From an uncultured Prevotella sp. (lineage in GTDB: Bacteria > Bacteroidota > Bacteroidia > Bacteroidales > Bacteroidaceae): 64,000 nt of DNA. This document shows positions 1 to 9,125 of the stretch, one piece after another (positions within the stretch are counted from its first letter, which is position 1; every line of letters begins with the position of its first letter). A program made the translations under genes and the position numbers. The stretch lies in assembly GCA_900315525.1 (NCBI GenBank), contig OMZO01000011.1:62001-126000 (forward strand). Direction: 5' to 3'. The notes under the pieces are model-generated. The model searched no databases, was not told where the DNA came from, and saw only the letters and a program-made list of their open reading frames with translations.

Positions 1-660
1 TGTGCGATGAAGGTTGGTACAGACGGAACCCTTTTGGGTGCCTGGAGTCAGGCTCCGATAGGGGAGTGCCGCATATTGGATATTGGAACGGGCACGGCTT
101 TGGTGGCACTCATGATGGCCCAGCGTTATCCACAAGCCCGACTTACAGCCATTGATATCGATGGGGATGCTGTCGCACAAGCGCAAGATAATGTGATGAA
201 ATCGCCATTTTCCACTCGGATTACCGTTATTCAGGCTGATGTTAGGAACATGCCTGATGACGAAGGATTTGATGCCATCGTCAGTAATCCGCCATATTTC
301 GTTGACTCTTTGTCTTGTCCAGATCCTCAGCGGAATACGGCTCGTCATACGGACAGTCTTTCATATCATGATTTGATGTATTCCGTTTCTAAACTGCTGA
401 AAAAAAATGGCATTTTCTCCGTGATTATTCCTGAGGATAATTTGTCAAAACTTGAATCTGAAGCGCATCTTAACGGTTTGTTCAGAAGTCGACTTTTCCG
501 TATTCATACGACACCAAGAAAGCCCCCTAAAAGATGCTTGATTGAATTTACAAAAAGCGCTGGACGACAATCAGTTATAGAAGACGTCGTTTTAAATGAT
601 TCTCCAGGCTTGAGAAGTGATTGGTATCATCAACTAACTAAAGATTTTTATATAAGATGA
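1..660 (+). CDS. trmN6: tRNA1(Val) (adenine(37)-N6)-methyltransferase, 5' partial
   Basis: SAM-dependent methyltransferase of the TrmN6/YfiC family, which makes m6A37 in tRNA1(Val). The window opens inside the gene: codons 1-6 read Cys-Ala and run straight into MKVGTDG, and in E. coli YfiC the same residues CAMKVGTDG lie about 25 residues into the protein. The ATG at position 7 is therefore an internal Met and about 25 residues are missing upstream. The SAM-binding motif DIGTGTALVALMMA and the N6-adenine catalytic motif SNPPYFV are both visible. The C-terminus is full length for the family. The stop overlaps the next start (ATGA), so it is translationally coupled to the nitrilase gene. Confidence 0.9.
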   Translation, partial: CAMKVGTDGTLLGAWSQAPIGECRILDIGTGTALVALMMAQRYPQARLTAIDIDGDAVAQAQDNVMKSPFSTRITVIQADVRNMPDDEGFDAIVSNPPYFVDSLSCPDPQRNTARHTDSLSYHDLMYSVSKLLKKNGIFSVIIPEDNLSKLESEAHLNGLFRSRLFRIHTTPRKPPKRCLIEFTKSAGRQSVIEDVVLNDSPGLRSDWYHQLTKDFYIR

Positions 661-1424
661 AAATTTCAATAATACAACTCGATATTGTTTGGAATAATCC
701 TTTACAGAATATATCTAAGGTAGAAGAGATTATCAAGCAACAACCCAACAGCGATCTTTATGTCTTACCAGAAATGTGGGCAACTGGTTTTGCCACAGAA
801 CCATTAGGTGTTGCTGAGGACGAATCAGATAGTTGCTCTTTAAAATGGATGCAAGACTTTGCCAACCGTCAGAAATGCGCTATTTGTGGTAGTCTGGCCA
901 TTCGTACTGACGATGGAACCTATAGAAATAGGCATTATTTCATCAATGGCCGTTCTCGTAAAGTAGAATATTATGATAAACACCATCTTTTCACTTATGG
1001 CAAGGAAGACAAGTTCTACCAATCAGGAGAGGACCATACCATCGTAGATTATGAAGGATTCAGATTTTTGCTCCTAACGTGTTACGATCTGCGTTTCCCT
1101 GTTTGGAGCCGCTATGCCGACGCCTTACGGTTCGATGCGATTATCTGCGTCGCCAATTGGCCTTTCAGCCGTCAGAATGCCTGGCAAATACTGACTCGTG
1201 CCAGAGCCATTGAGAACCAGGCTTATCTTATAGCTTGTAATCGTGTAGGTAAAGACAACTATTGCTCGTATCTTGGTCTAAGTGCAGTCATCAATCCCAT
1301 AGGCAAAACGCTCATACATTGTCAGCCAAACAAAGAATCAATTGCTACTGTTGAGATTGATTTGGAAACAGTCAATCATTACAGGAACAAATTTGCTGTT
1401 CTTGAAGACCGGGATTTGTTTTAA
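657..1424 (+). CDS. Nitrilase-family omega-amidase (YafV/NIT2 type)
   Basis: Carbon-nitrogen hydrolase of 255 residues. The Glu-Lys-Cys triad is visible as E39 (in LPEMW), K108 (in YYDKHHLF) and C142 (in TCYDLRFPVWSR). The long match to YafV around CYDLRFPVWSR and ARAIENQAYL suggests an omega-amidase that deaminates alpha-keto-glutaramate or -succinamate, the repair branch of glutamine/methionine transamination. No signal peptide is present, so it is cytoplasmic. The ATG overlaps the trmN6 stop by four bases. The family assignment is strong; the substrate is inferred from family resemblance only. Confidence 0.85.
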   Translation: MKISIIQLDIVWNNPLQNISKVEEIIKQQPNSDLYVLPEMWATGFATEPLGVAEDESDSCSLKWMQDFANRQKCAICGSLAIRTDDGTYRNRHYFINGRSRKVEYYDKHHLFTYGKEDKFYQSGEDHTIVDYEGFRFLLLTCYDLRFPVWSRYADALRFDAIICVANWPFSRQNAWQILTRARAIENQAYLIACNRVGKDNYCSYLGLSAVINPIGKTLIHCQPNKESIATVEIDLETVNHYRNKFAVLEDRDLF

Positions 1425-1529
1425 TTCAAATCAATCCTTATTTTTTAATTATTTGAGTTTCTGGAGTAGTGTATTTGGAGTATTCCATTTCTTTTATTTA
1501 TCATAATGCTGATTCTAATCCAAAACCAA

Positions 1530-1592
1530 AAATCCTCAAAAATTAAAGAATCTACAAGTGTCTTAGCTTATCTAAACCCACTTGTAGATTCT
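1530..1592 (-). terminator. Hairpin terminator of the DUF3127 gene
   Basis: A perfect 14-bp inverted repeat (1547-1560 with 1579-1592, 18-nt loop) is followed on the minus strand by a T-rich stretch. It lies 25 bp past the DUF3127 stop, in the gap between that gene and the convergent nitrilase gene. The rest of 1425-1616 shows nothing else recognisable. Confidence 0.65.
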
Positions 1593-1616
1593 CATGGATG
1601 GTGCTAAATGACCAGA

Positions 1617-2009
1617 TTAGAAAGGAAGATCATCAGCAGAACCTTCTGCAGCTGGTTCCTGTGCTGGCGGGAATGGTGCTGTAGCGCCAGCTGGCGGGAA
1701 TTGTGCAGCTTGTGGCATACCTGCAGCAGGCTGAACTTGTCCGCGAACTACATTATAGGCGCGGATTTCATTAAACCAACGGCCATTGTATTCATGAGCA
1801 TCAATATCAAACTGTATGGTGAGATCTTCTCCCTGCTGGATATTGAACTGTTTAATACGGTCCTCGCCAAAAACACGGAACACACATTTCCGAGGATACT
1901 GACCAGGAACCTCGATAACAAATTCCTGCGACATCCAAGGATTGCCGGTTCTGTTAGACACGCCACTGTTTGCCGGAAGTACGGCGATAATTTTACCTGT
2001 TAATTCCAT
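1617..2009 (-). CDS. DUF3127 protein with SSB-type C-terminal tip
   Basis: A 130-residue protein of the Bacteroidota DUF3127 family. The N-terminal ~90 residues (MELTGKIIAVLPA..., TGNPWMSQEFVIE, FGEDRIKQFNIQQGE, FDIDAHEYNGRWFNEIRAY) form the conserved OB-fold-like domain. It is followed by a Pro/Ala-rich linker and the tail SADDLPF. That architecture (OB-like domain, flexible linker, acidic tip ending in LPF) copies bacterial SSB, although the core is not the canonical SSB sequence; a genuine ssb lies at 34532-34948. It is monocistronic and divergent from dnaN. A weak -7 box (TAATTTCG on the minus strand) lies near 2054-2061. DNA binding is inferred. Confidence 0.75.
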   Translation of the reverse strand: MELTGKIIAVLPANSGVSNRTGNPWMSQEFVIEVPGQYPRKCVFRVFGEDRIKQFNIQQGEDLTIQFDIDAHEYNGRWFNEIRAYNVVRGQVQPAAGMPQAAQFPPAGATAPFPPAQEPAAEGSADDLPF

Positions 2010-2124
2010 CTTGCTAATTGTTTTTATTTGTTGAATTTTTCGTTTTCATGCGGCGAAATTACTAAAAATAGTTTGAATACGATAATTTTCTGCTTAAAAA
2101 TTTTCTCATTACAACGTTTTTTTG

Positions 2125-2132
2125 TAATTTTG
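2125..2132 (+). promoter_or_regulatory. Predicted -7 box (TAATTTTG) of the dnaN operon
   Basis: Matches the Bacteroidota TAnnTTTG consensus and lies 50 bp upstream of the dnaN ATG. No convincing -33 TTG at 19-21 nt spacing. Confidence 0.55.
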
Positions 2133-2182
2133 TCCTCAATTATTAAATATGTAATTAAGAACATAAGAAAACTATAAAAGCT

Positions 2183-3307
2183 ATGCGATTTACATTATCA
2201 AGTACCGCTCTGAGCTCCAAGCTCTCTGCACTCTCTCGAGTGATTAACAGCAAGAACGCCCTCCCTATTTTGGGCGATTTCGTTTTTGACATTCAAGACG
2301 GAATACTGTATCTGACTGCATCAGACAGTGAAAACATCATGAAAACTCAACTTCAGCTGACTGAAAGTGATGGCAATTGTCGTTTTGCCATTGGCAATCA
2401 CGATCTGCTGGAGGCCGTGAAAGGCTTCTCAGAGCAGCCCATCAGCTTCGAGGTCAATATGGAGCAAAATGTCGTTAAGATATCCTATCAGAACGGTTTG
2501 TTCAGTCTGCCCATTGATAATGCTGATGAGTTCCCGATGTCACAGCCTGTAAGTGACTTTGCCAATACAATCACCATTCCCAATACCATCTTGGCAGAGA
2601 ACATCAATCGCTCGATTTTCGCTACGGCTCAGGACGAGCTCCGCCCAGTGATGAACGGTATTTATTTTGATCTGACACCAGACTGCTTGTGCGTGGTTGC
2701 CAGTGACGGCCATAAGTTGGTTCGTAATAAGATATTCACCATCAAGAGTGATCAGCCCACAGCCTTTATCTTGCCAAAGAAGCCTGCAAACCTGTTAAAG
2801 AACTTGCTGGGAAAAGACGGTGGTGATGTTGTGATTCGCTTTGATGAGCGCAATGCTGAGATCAACTATGGCGAAGGTACCATTCAATGCCGCTTGATCG
2901 AGGGCCGTTTCCCCAATTACAACTCTGTTATTCCTCAGGGAAATCCCAACGAGATCCGTATCGACCGTTTAGGTCTGTTGGCAGCCTTGCGTCGTGTCCA
3001 GCCTTTTGCAAACGATTCGAGCAACCTGATCCGTTTCCATATTGAGGGCACTACCCTACAGCTGGATGCTGAGGATTACGACTTCGCAAAGACCGCTACT
3101 GAGCGCATGGCTTGTGAATACAATGGTAAGACCATGTCGATTGGCTTCAAGGGTTCGTCATTTATTGAGGTTCTGAGCAACTTTGATTGCCCGGAAGTGA
3201 TTATCCAGCTGGCAGACCCAAGCCGCGCAGGTCTTGTGATTCCGTCAGAGCAGCCTGAGAATCAGGACATCTTGATGCTGATGATGCCCATGCTGATTAA
3301 TGATTAA
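2183..3307 (+). CDS. dnaN: DNA polymerase III beta sliding clamp
   Basis: A 374-residue beta clamp, which encircles DNA and tethers the replicative polymerase and repair enzymes. The start MRFTLSSTALSSKLSALSRVINSKNALPIL is typical of Bacteroidales DnaN, and the protein carries the three repeated clamp folds expected at this length. The C-terminal end MMMPMLIND is the conserved family terminus. It is first in an operon with an exonuclease (8-nt gap), DUF4835, recN and a TPR protein, a replication/repair grouping. Confidence 0.96.
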   Translation: MRFTLSSTALSSKLSALSRVINSKNALPILGDFVFDIQDGILYLTASDSENIMKTQLQLTESDGNCRFAIGNHDLLEAVKGFSEQPISFEVNMEQNVVKISYQNGLFSLPIDNADEFPMSQPVSDFANTITIPNTILAENINRSIFATAQDELRPVMNGIYFDLTPDCLCVVASDGHKLVRNKIFTIKSDQPTAFILPKKPANLLKNLLGKDGGDVVIRFDERNAEINYGEGTIQCRLIEGRFPNYNSVIPQGNPNEIRIDRLGLLAALRRVQPFANDSSNLIRFHIEGTTLQLDAEDYDFAKTATERMACEYNGKTMSIGFKGSSFIEVLSNFDCPEVIIQLADPSRAGLVIPSEQPENQDILMLMMPMLIND

Positions 3308-3315
3308 GTCTGATT

Positions 3316-4173
3316 ATGAAGCTGAATCTACAGAAACCGTTGGTTGTCTTCGATCTGGAGACAACGGGGCTTGACCTTGTAAAGGACCGTATCATACAGA
3401 TATCCTATATCAAAGTATATCCAGACGGGAAGGAGGAGCGCGGAGATGAGCTCATCAATCCAGAACGCCCTATCCCCCAGCTGGTAACGGAACTTACAGG
3501 AATCTCTGATGATGACGTAAAAGACAAGCCCACTTTCAAGGAACTGGCCCAGACGATTGCCGACAAATTCACAGGCTGTGATTTTGCGGGATTCAACTCC
3601 AATCACTTCGATGTACCTTTGCTGGCTGAGGAGTTCCTACGTGCCGGTATCGATTTCGACTTCTCAAAGTGCCGTCTGATTGATGCTTGTAACATCTTCA
3701 GGAAGATGGAGCGTCGCAATCTGGCTGCCGCCTATAAGTTCTATTGCGGTAGAAAGATGGAAGAAGACTTTGAGGCTCACCGTGCTGACCAAGACACAGA
3801 AGCCACCTATCGTGTGCTGATGGGTCAGCTCGACAAATATGCACCTGGTGCAAATGAAGACGAGGAGAAGGTGCTGGAGAACGATATGGACAAGTTGGCA
3901 GAATTCTCGAAGACCAACAATAACATCGACTTCGCAGGCCGTATTGTCTGGGGAGAACTGAAAGACCGCAACGGGAAGACCATTCTGGATAAAGACGGAA
4001 ATCCCCAGATGGTGGAGGTTTTCAATTTCGGCAAGCATAAAGGCCTGCCTGTAGCCGACGTGCTTCGTATGGATCCTGGCTACTATAGTTGGATTCTTGC
4101 TGGCGACTTCACTTACAACACCAAGCAGGTACTCACGCGAATCCGCCTTCGTGAGGCAAAAATGAACGGATGA
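3316..4173 (+). CDS. DEDDh 3'-5' exonuclease with ExoX-like C-terminal domain
   Basis: A 285-residue exonuclease of the DnaQ superfamily. The metal-binding residues are visible: D13 and E15 in FDLETTG, D99 in NHFDVPLL, and H155 and D160 in EAHRADQDTEAT, which makes it DEDDh type. Residues ~195-285 form a second module (FNFGKHKGLPVADVLRMDPGYYSWIL) like the ExoX C-terminal domain. Placement directly after dnaN suggests a proofreading or repair exonuclease rather than the polymerase epsilon subunit itself; that role is inferred. The stop overlaps the start of the next gene. Confidence 0.85.
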   Translation: MKLNLQKPLVVFDLETTGLDLVKDRIIQISYIKVYPDGKEERGDELINPERPIPQLVTELTGISDDDVKDKPTFKELAQTIADKFTGCDFAGFNSNHFDVPLLAEEFLRAGIDFDFSKCRLIDACNIFRKMERRNLAAAYKFYCGRKMEEDFEAHRADQDTEATYRVLMGQLDKYAPGANEDEEKVLENDMDKLAEFSKTNNNIDFAGRIVWGELKDRNGKTILDKDGNPQMVEVFNFGKHKGLPVADVLRMDPGYYSWILAGDFTYNTKQVLTRIRLREAKMNG

Positions 4174-5081
4174 GAATCAGAAGAAGATATATTTTCCTCT
4201 GTCTACTATTAAGCGCAGCTCTTGGGATCAACGCCCAAGAGCTGTTAGTCAAAGTGAACGTCAATCACAGCCAGATAGAAGGTTCAGAAGTCAGCGTCTT
4301 TACCAATCTGCAACAATCCCTGGAGCAGTTCCTGAACGACCGCCAATGGACCTCTCTGCAGTTCCAGAAGAATGAGCGAATACATTGCACATTCAATATC
4401 ACCGTCAACAAATATGTTCGCGAGGAACATCTCTTTGAGTGTACAGCCATGATACAAGCCAATCGGCCTGTATTCAATTCCGCCTATACCTCTACCTTAT
4501 TTAATATAAAGGATGAGAATTTCATATTCAAGTTTTCGGAATTCGACCAACTGAACTATAACGACGAGACGGTTGACAATCAACTCACGGCTCTATCTGC
4601 CTATTATATCTATTTGATTTTAGGGCTGGATCTGGACAGTTTCACGCTGATGGGCGGCACGGATATCTTGCAACGGTGCTTCAATCTGGTGAACAATGCC
4701 CAAAGCCTCTCCTATCCAGGATGGAAACCTTACGAAGACAGTAAGAATCGCTTTGCCATTATCAACGACCTGCTCAGCGAATCGATGAAGCCGTTACGCA
4801 AGCTGCAATATACTTATTATCGCCTTGGACTGGATGAAATGGCAGGAAATGCTGAGCGCGGCCGCACCCAGATCACCGAGACGCTTGAGAATGATCTCAA
4901 CGCAGCCCATCAAGCCAACCCGCTGAGCCTCCTACCCCAGATCTGGACTGACTATAAGAATGAAGAGTTGGTAAACATCTATCATCGACATGGTAATCGC
5001 AAGGAGAAGGAAAGTGTGTATAACCTACTCATGGGTATTAATGCTTCTCAAAGTACGATGTGGGACAAAATACTGAATTAA
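4170..5081 (+). CDS. DUF4835 family exported protein
   Basis: A 303-residue protein with an N-terminal signal peptide (MRIRRRYIFLCLLLSAALGINAQ) and the Bacteroidota DUF4835 signature: QELLVKVNVNHSQIEGSEVSVFTNLQQSLEQFLNDRQW, the central ECTAMIQANRPVFNSAYTSTLFN and the late YPGWKPYEDSKNRFAIINDLL. It is periplasmic or outer-membrane associated. DUF4835 genes commonly sit immediately upstream of recN in this phylum, as here (one nucleotide between the genes). Some annotation schemes relate the family to type IX secretion/gliding (PorD); nothing here proves that. Confidence 0.75.
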   Translation: MRIRRRYIFLCLLLSAALGINAQELLVKVNVNHSQIEGSEVSVFTNLQQSLEQFLNDRQWTSLQFQKNERIHCTFNITVNKYVREEHLFECTAMIQANRPVFNSAYTSTLFNIKDENFIFKFSEFDQLNYNDETVDNQLTALSAYYIYLILGLDLDSFTLMGGTDILQRCFNLVNNAQSLSYPGWKPYEDSKNRFAIINDLLSESMKPLRKLQYTYYRLGLDEMAGNAERGRTQITETLENDLNAAHQANPLSLLPQIWTDYKNEELVNIYHRHGNRKEKESVYNLLMGINASQSTMWDKILN

Positions 5082-5082
5082 T

Positions 5083-6744
5083 ATGCTAAAGAAACTATAT
5101 ATCAAGAATTTCACTTTGATCGACGAGCTCGACATCGACTTCCATCAGGGCTTCTCGGTCATCACTGGTGAGACTGGAGCCGGCAAGAGCATCATTCTCG
5201 GTGCCATTGGTCTTCTCCTGGGACAACGGGCTGACTCTAAGTCCATCAAGCAAGGAGCCGACCGTTGTGTCATAGAGGCCCACTTCGACCTCTCGCGCTA
5301 CGATATGGAACAGTTCTTCAACGAAGCAGAAATCGACTATGACCCTGAAGACTGCATCGTTCGCCGTGAGTTGACGGCTACTGGTAAAAGCAGAGCCTTC
5401 GTCAATGATATCCCCGTCCAGCTATCCACCTTAAAGGAACTCGGCGACCAGCTGATCGATATCCATTCCCAGCATCAGAATCTCTTGCTGAACAAGCAGG
5501 ATTTCCAACTGAGTGTGGTGGATGTCATTGCGGGTGATGCCAACGAACTCAAGACTTACCAACAGACCTATGAGCAATATCTGACGGCCAAGAAAGAACT
5601 TGAGGCCTTCAGACAGAATATAGAGCGCAATCGGCAGAATCAGGATTTCCTGCAGTTCCAGTTTGACGAACTGACAAATGCCAATCTCGACGAGGATGAG
5701 CAGGAAGAGCTGGAACAGAAATGTGAGACGATGTCTCATTCCGAGGAGATCAAGACGGCCTTATACACCGCCGACAATCTGCTCTCTGCCGATATGACTG
5801 GCGTCGTGGGTAATCTCCATGCAGCGTATTCAGCTCTGAAAGGTGTGGAGAAGGTCTATCCAGCCGTCTCGGAGCTGGTAGAACGGCTGAATAGCAGCTA
5901 TATCGAGGTGAAGGATTTCTCTTCCGAGATCAGCAGCCAGCTTGAGCGCATAGATTTTGACCCCGCAGAACTGGACCGGGTTAACAGCAGACTCGATACG
6001 CTCTATGACCTCGAAAAGAAATATCATGTGGAGACGGTGGCAGAACTGATTGCCAAGCGTGACAAGATCAAGAGTCAACTCTCTGATATAGAGAACTGTG
6101 ACGAACAGTTGGCAGAGATGGAACAGCGACTCAACAAACAGGAAAAGCAACTCAAGCATGATGCCGACGTCCTGACCAAGCTTCGTTCTCAGGCCGTGAA
6201 GTCGATTGAGAAGGATATGCTCTCGAAGCTTGCCCCACTCGGCATGCCCAATATCCGTTTCGTCATCCAGATGACAGCAAGTGATGCTTTCGGTCCTACT
6301 GGGCAGGACAAGGTGACCTTTCTCTTCAGCGCCAACACCTCCACCCCACTCCAGCCTATTGCCCAAGTGGCTTCTGGTGGTGAGATCGCCCGCGTGATGC
6401 TCTCACTGAAAGCGATGATCAGCGCCGCCGTCAAGCTGCCCACCATCATCTTCGACGAGATAGATACTGGCGTCAGTGGAAAGATTGCAGAGAAGATGGC
6501 TGAGATCATGCGCGAAATGGGACAGAAAGAGCGCCAGGTGATCAGTATCACCCACCTGCCGCAGATTGCCGCCTTAGGCACCACCCATTACCGAGTGGAG
6601 AAAGAAGACGACACCCAGCGAACCACCAGTCGCATGAAGGAACTGACCACAGAAGAGCGCATTCGTGAAATCGCCCAGATGCTTTCTGGTACCGACATCA
6701 CGGAGGCAGCGATACAAAATGCTAAACAATTATTAAGATTATGA
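5083..6744 (+). CDS. recN: DNA repair protein RecN
   Basis: A 553-residue SMC-like ATPase acting in double-strand break repair. The Walker A GETGAGKS is at residues 29-36. A central coiled-coil region (~150-370, rich in Glu/Gln/Lys/Leu) separates it from the ABC signature VASGGEIARVMLSLK and the Walker B TIIFDEIDTGVSG, followed by the switch motif ISITHLPQIAA. Length is normal. The stop overlaps the next gene by four bases. Confidence 0.95.
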   Translation: MLKKLYIKNFTLIDELDIDFHQGFSVITGETGAGKSIILGAIGLLLGQRADSKSIKQGADRCVIEAHFDLSRYDMEQFFNEAEIDYDPEDCIVRRELTATGKSRAFVNDIPVQLSTLKELGDQLIDIHSQHQNLLLNKQDFQLSVVDVIAGDANELKTYQQTYEQYLTAKKELEAFRQNIERNRQNQDFLQFQFDELTNANLDEDEQEELEQKCETMSHSEEIKTALYTADNLLSADMTGVVGNLHAAYSALKGVEKVYPAVSELVERLNSSYIEVKDFSSEISSQLERIDFDPAELDRVNSRLDTLYDLEKKYHVETVAELIAKRDKIKSQLSDIENCDEQLAEMEQRLNKQEKQLKHDADVLTKLRSQAVKSIEKDMLSKLAPLGMPNIRFVIQMTASDAFGPTGQDKVTFLFSANTSTPLQPIAQVASGGEIARVMLSLKAMISAAVKLPTIIFDEIDTGVSGKIAEKMAEIMREMGQKERQVISITHLPQIAALGTTHYRVEKEDDTQRTTSRMKELTTEERIREIAQMLSGTDITEAAIQNAKQLLRL

Positions 6745-8402
6745 AGAAAACGATCCTTATATGCTGCCTGCTATTGGCAGCGACCTGTGGCTTCTCACAA
6801 CCCTCATGGGTGAAGAACGCCTCGAAATCAGTATTCACGCTGAAGACTTTCTCGGCCGACGGACAGTTAATCGCCAGCAGCAATGGCTTCTTCACAGGAA
6901 CGAATGGAGAGGGCGTCAGCAGCTTCACACCGTTCAAGGGTGCCAGTCAGGCAGTCATCATCGATTCCCAAGGCAAGGAGTGGAAAGTCACTGGCATCAT
7001 CGGCGTCAACGATATGTACGATGTGGCCAAGTTCCGTGTTGAAAATCGCAAGTCACCCTCTCTGGCCGTCAGTCAGAAGATGGCTTCCGAAGGCAGTCAT
7101 GTGTGGGTCCTACCCTATCGCGCCAAGAGTGCTGAGGCTGGCTCCATCATGAAATCCGAGGCCTTCCTGAACGATTATGCCTATTACACCGTGAACTTCC
7201 CTGCAAGCGAAAAGACACCCGGCTGTCCGTTGATGAATGAGGCTGGCGAGGTGATTGGCATGATTCAGCCCTCTGCCTCGGATAGGGACACGCTCAGCTA
7301 TGCTGTCAGCGCCCTCTTTGCCGATTCACTCTCCATAAAAGGTGTCATGTTCAATGATCCCGTTTTGAAGCAGACCCAGATCAAGAAAGAACTCCCTGCT
7401 GATATCAAAGAGGCCAATGTCGCCCTCTATCTCTCAGCTTCACAAATGGACTCTACCGAGTATGTCAGTCTGATTCAGGACTTCATCCGTCAGTTCCCCA
7501 ATGCGGACGATGGCTATGTGCATCGTGCCAGCCAGGAGGCCGCAAGTGGTGATTTCGCTGCTGCTGAGCGTGATATGGATACAGCCATCAAACTGGCAGA
7601 ATCCAAAGATGAAGTGCATTTCACCTATGCCCGCATGATATACAACAAAGAGATCTACCAGAGTGCGCAGCCCTACCCCAACTGGAGTCTCGACAAGGCG
7701 CTGCAGGAGATCCAGACAGCCTATCAGGCCAATCCGCAGCCCACCTATCGCCAACTCGAGGCCAATATCCTCTTTGCACAGCAGAAGTATCAAGAGGCCT
7801 ACGACGACTTTATCGAGCTCACCAACAGCAATCTGCGCAGTGCAGAGATATTCTATGCCGCAGCCCGCTGCAAGGAGATGCAGAAAGACACAGTAGCCAT
7901 GCTCGCTCTGCTGGATTCGACGATGGCCACCTTCAGCAAGCCTTATCTCAAAGAGGCCGCTCCCTATCTCTGGGCCCGTGCCGAGGCCAGACGGAATGCC
8001 GGTAAATACCGTGATGCCATCACCGATATGAATGAATACGAGACGCTGATGTCGGCCACTATCAACGACAATTTCTATTACATCCGCCATCAGACGGAGA
8101 TTCAAGGACGTCTTTACCAACAGGCCCTCAACGACATCAACCGCGCCATCCAGATGAATCCCCAAGAGATACTCTATTATGCCGAGAAATCATCCCTTGA
8201 GATAAGAGTCGGCATGTATGAACAGGCCATCCAGACAGCCGACGAATGCATCAAACTTGACAGCAACAACAGCGATGGCTACCTCTTCAAAGGCCTCGCC
8301 CAATGCCTCAAAGGCGACAAGGCGGAAGGTATCAAGAATCTTACCAAAGCCAAGGACCTCGGCGACACCCAGGCCGACGCCCTTATCGAGAAATACAAAT
8401 AA
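6741..8402 (+). CDS. Exported TPR protein with degenerate trypsin-like domain
   Basis: 553 residues: a signal peptide (cleavage near CGFSQ), a trypsin/DegP-like domain at ~22-200 and TPR repeats from ~235 to the end. The protease fold is recognisable from the glycine-rich GFFTGTNGEG strand, the Asp region NDMYDVAKFRV (D94) and PGCPLMNEAGEVIGM. Two catalytic residues are missing: the His position aligns with T63 (SSFTPFKGA in place of TNNHVVEGA) and the Ser position with P160 (PGCP in place of SGGP). It is therefore probably a pseudoprotease used for binding. The TPR part suggests a periplasmic scaffold. Its role next to recN is unknown. Confidence 0.7.
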   Translation: MKKTILICCLLLAATCGFSQPSWVKNASKSVFTLKTFSADGQLIASSNGFFTGTNGEGVSSFTPFKGASQAVIIDSQGKEWKVTGIIGVNDMYDVAKFRVENRKSPSLAVSQKMASEGSHVWVLPYRAKSAEAGSIMKSEAFLNDYAYYTVNFPASEKTPGCPLMNEAGEVIGMIQPSASDRDTLSYAVSALFADSLSIKGVMFNDPVLKQTQIKKELPADIKEANVALYLSASQMDSTEYVSLIQDFIRQFPNADDGYVHRASQEAASGDFAAAERDMDTAIKLAESKDEVHFTYARMIYNKEIYQSAQPYPNWSLDKALQEIQTAYQANPQPTYRQLEANILFAQQKYQEAYDDFIELTNSNLRSAEIFYAAARCKEMQKDTVAMLALLDSTMATFSKPYLKEAAPYLWARAEARRNAGKYRDAITDMNEYETLMSATINDNFYYIRHQTEIQGRLYQQALNDINRAIQMNPQEILYYAEKSSLEIRVGMYEQAIQTADECIKLDSNNSDGYLFKGLAQCLKGDKAEGIKNLTKAKDLGDTQADALIEKYK

Positions 8403-8432
8403 GACAGATTGGAAAAATAGGAATAATAAGAT

Positions 8433-8459
8433 AAACGGAAGTCACGCTGGCTTCCGTTT
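8433..8459 (+). terminator. Hairpin after the dnaN-recN operon
   Basis: A perfect 9-bp stem (8433-8441 with 8451-8459) with a 9-nt loop, 30 bp past the last stop of the operon. There is no clean T-tract after it, so termination is probable rather than certain. Confidence 0.45.
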
Positions 8460-8540
8460 CCTATTGTCCTCGCAGTGTATAACGAAATCAGTATGGCACC
8501 CTTTGGCCTGGTAGAGAAAAGGTAAAAATGAGCGTGAATA

Positions 8541-8705
8541 GTCTCAGTCTCAAATCTCAGTTCGAAAAAAGGATACCCCTTATATCGGACGACACCCTTT
8601 TAAATCGTTGTAACTTATTGATTATTAAATATATATAATATATAATATAAATAATAAGTAAAGATGGGGTACCTTAAAAAACAACTGAGACTCTGAGACT
8701 GAGAC
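8541..8705. repeat. Long imperfect inverted repeat with AT-rich core
   Basis: The left arm at 8541-8580 starts with tandem GTCTCA units. The right arm at 8666-8705 is its imperfect inverse (AACTGAGACTCTGAGACTGAGAC), and the match continues inward through GGATACCCC/GGGGTACC. The core between them is almost pure A/T with TATAATATATAATAT-type runs. No gene lies inside. Together with the decayed gene downstream it looks like the control or origin region of a lost mobile element (inference). Confidence 0.6.
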
Positions 8706-8781
8706 CGCAAGCAACATCAAACATTAACTTAACTCCTTATAAAGCAATGACTTACAATATTTCAGCAGCATCTCACCAACG

Positions 8782-9098
8782 ATGCCAAAGCCTGCAAAAG
8801 TCACAGAAATCGTGAAATTAGTCCTCTTACAGGTATCAAAAAGATGCATGAAACGCTTCTTCCGATGACAATTCCCGCACTTGCTGCACATGTGGCTAAC
8901 GTGGAATTAATGTATTCTGACAACAAATACCACGAATTTTGTGGCCAAATGGTGCACTTGATAGGTCCTTCGGGCATCGGCAATGACTAGTTGCACGATC
9001 TCGTAGAGGCCATTATGCGCTCGTTCCGAGACCATGAAAGGCAGAATACAAGAAACTGGAGGACTATGAATAGCCTGCCTTATCGACGTATAAGGTGA
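8782..9098 (+). pseudogene. Decayed fragment resembling a primase/helicase-like mobile-element gene
   Basis: No open frame spans this stretch, but conceptual translation with frame changes gives protein-like text: MPKPAKVTEIVKLVLLQ, then in another frame TIPALAAHVANVELMYSDNKYHEFCGQMVHLIGPSGIGND, an in-frame TAG at 8988-8990, then LHDLVEAIMRSFRDHERQNTRNW. The GPSGIG(N/K) text looks like a degraded P-loop. The overall pattern recalls the N-terminal part of Bacteroidales DUF3987/BT4734-like proteins found on integrated elements. At least one frameshift and one stop are present, and the C-terminal part is absent. Family assignment is tentative. Confidence 0.4.
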
Positions 9099-9125
9099 GG
9101 TTGTCGGGGCATAGAAACAGGTTAT

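Noticed and set aside
1617-2009. DUF3127 gene considered as a canonical ssb
   Set aside because: The core lacks the SSB N-terminal pattern (NKVMLIGNVGQDPE) that the gene at 34532-34948 has; only the tail is SSB-like.
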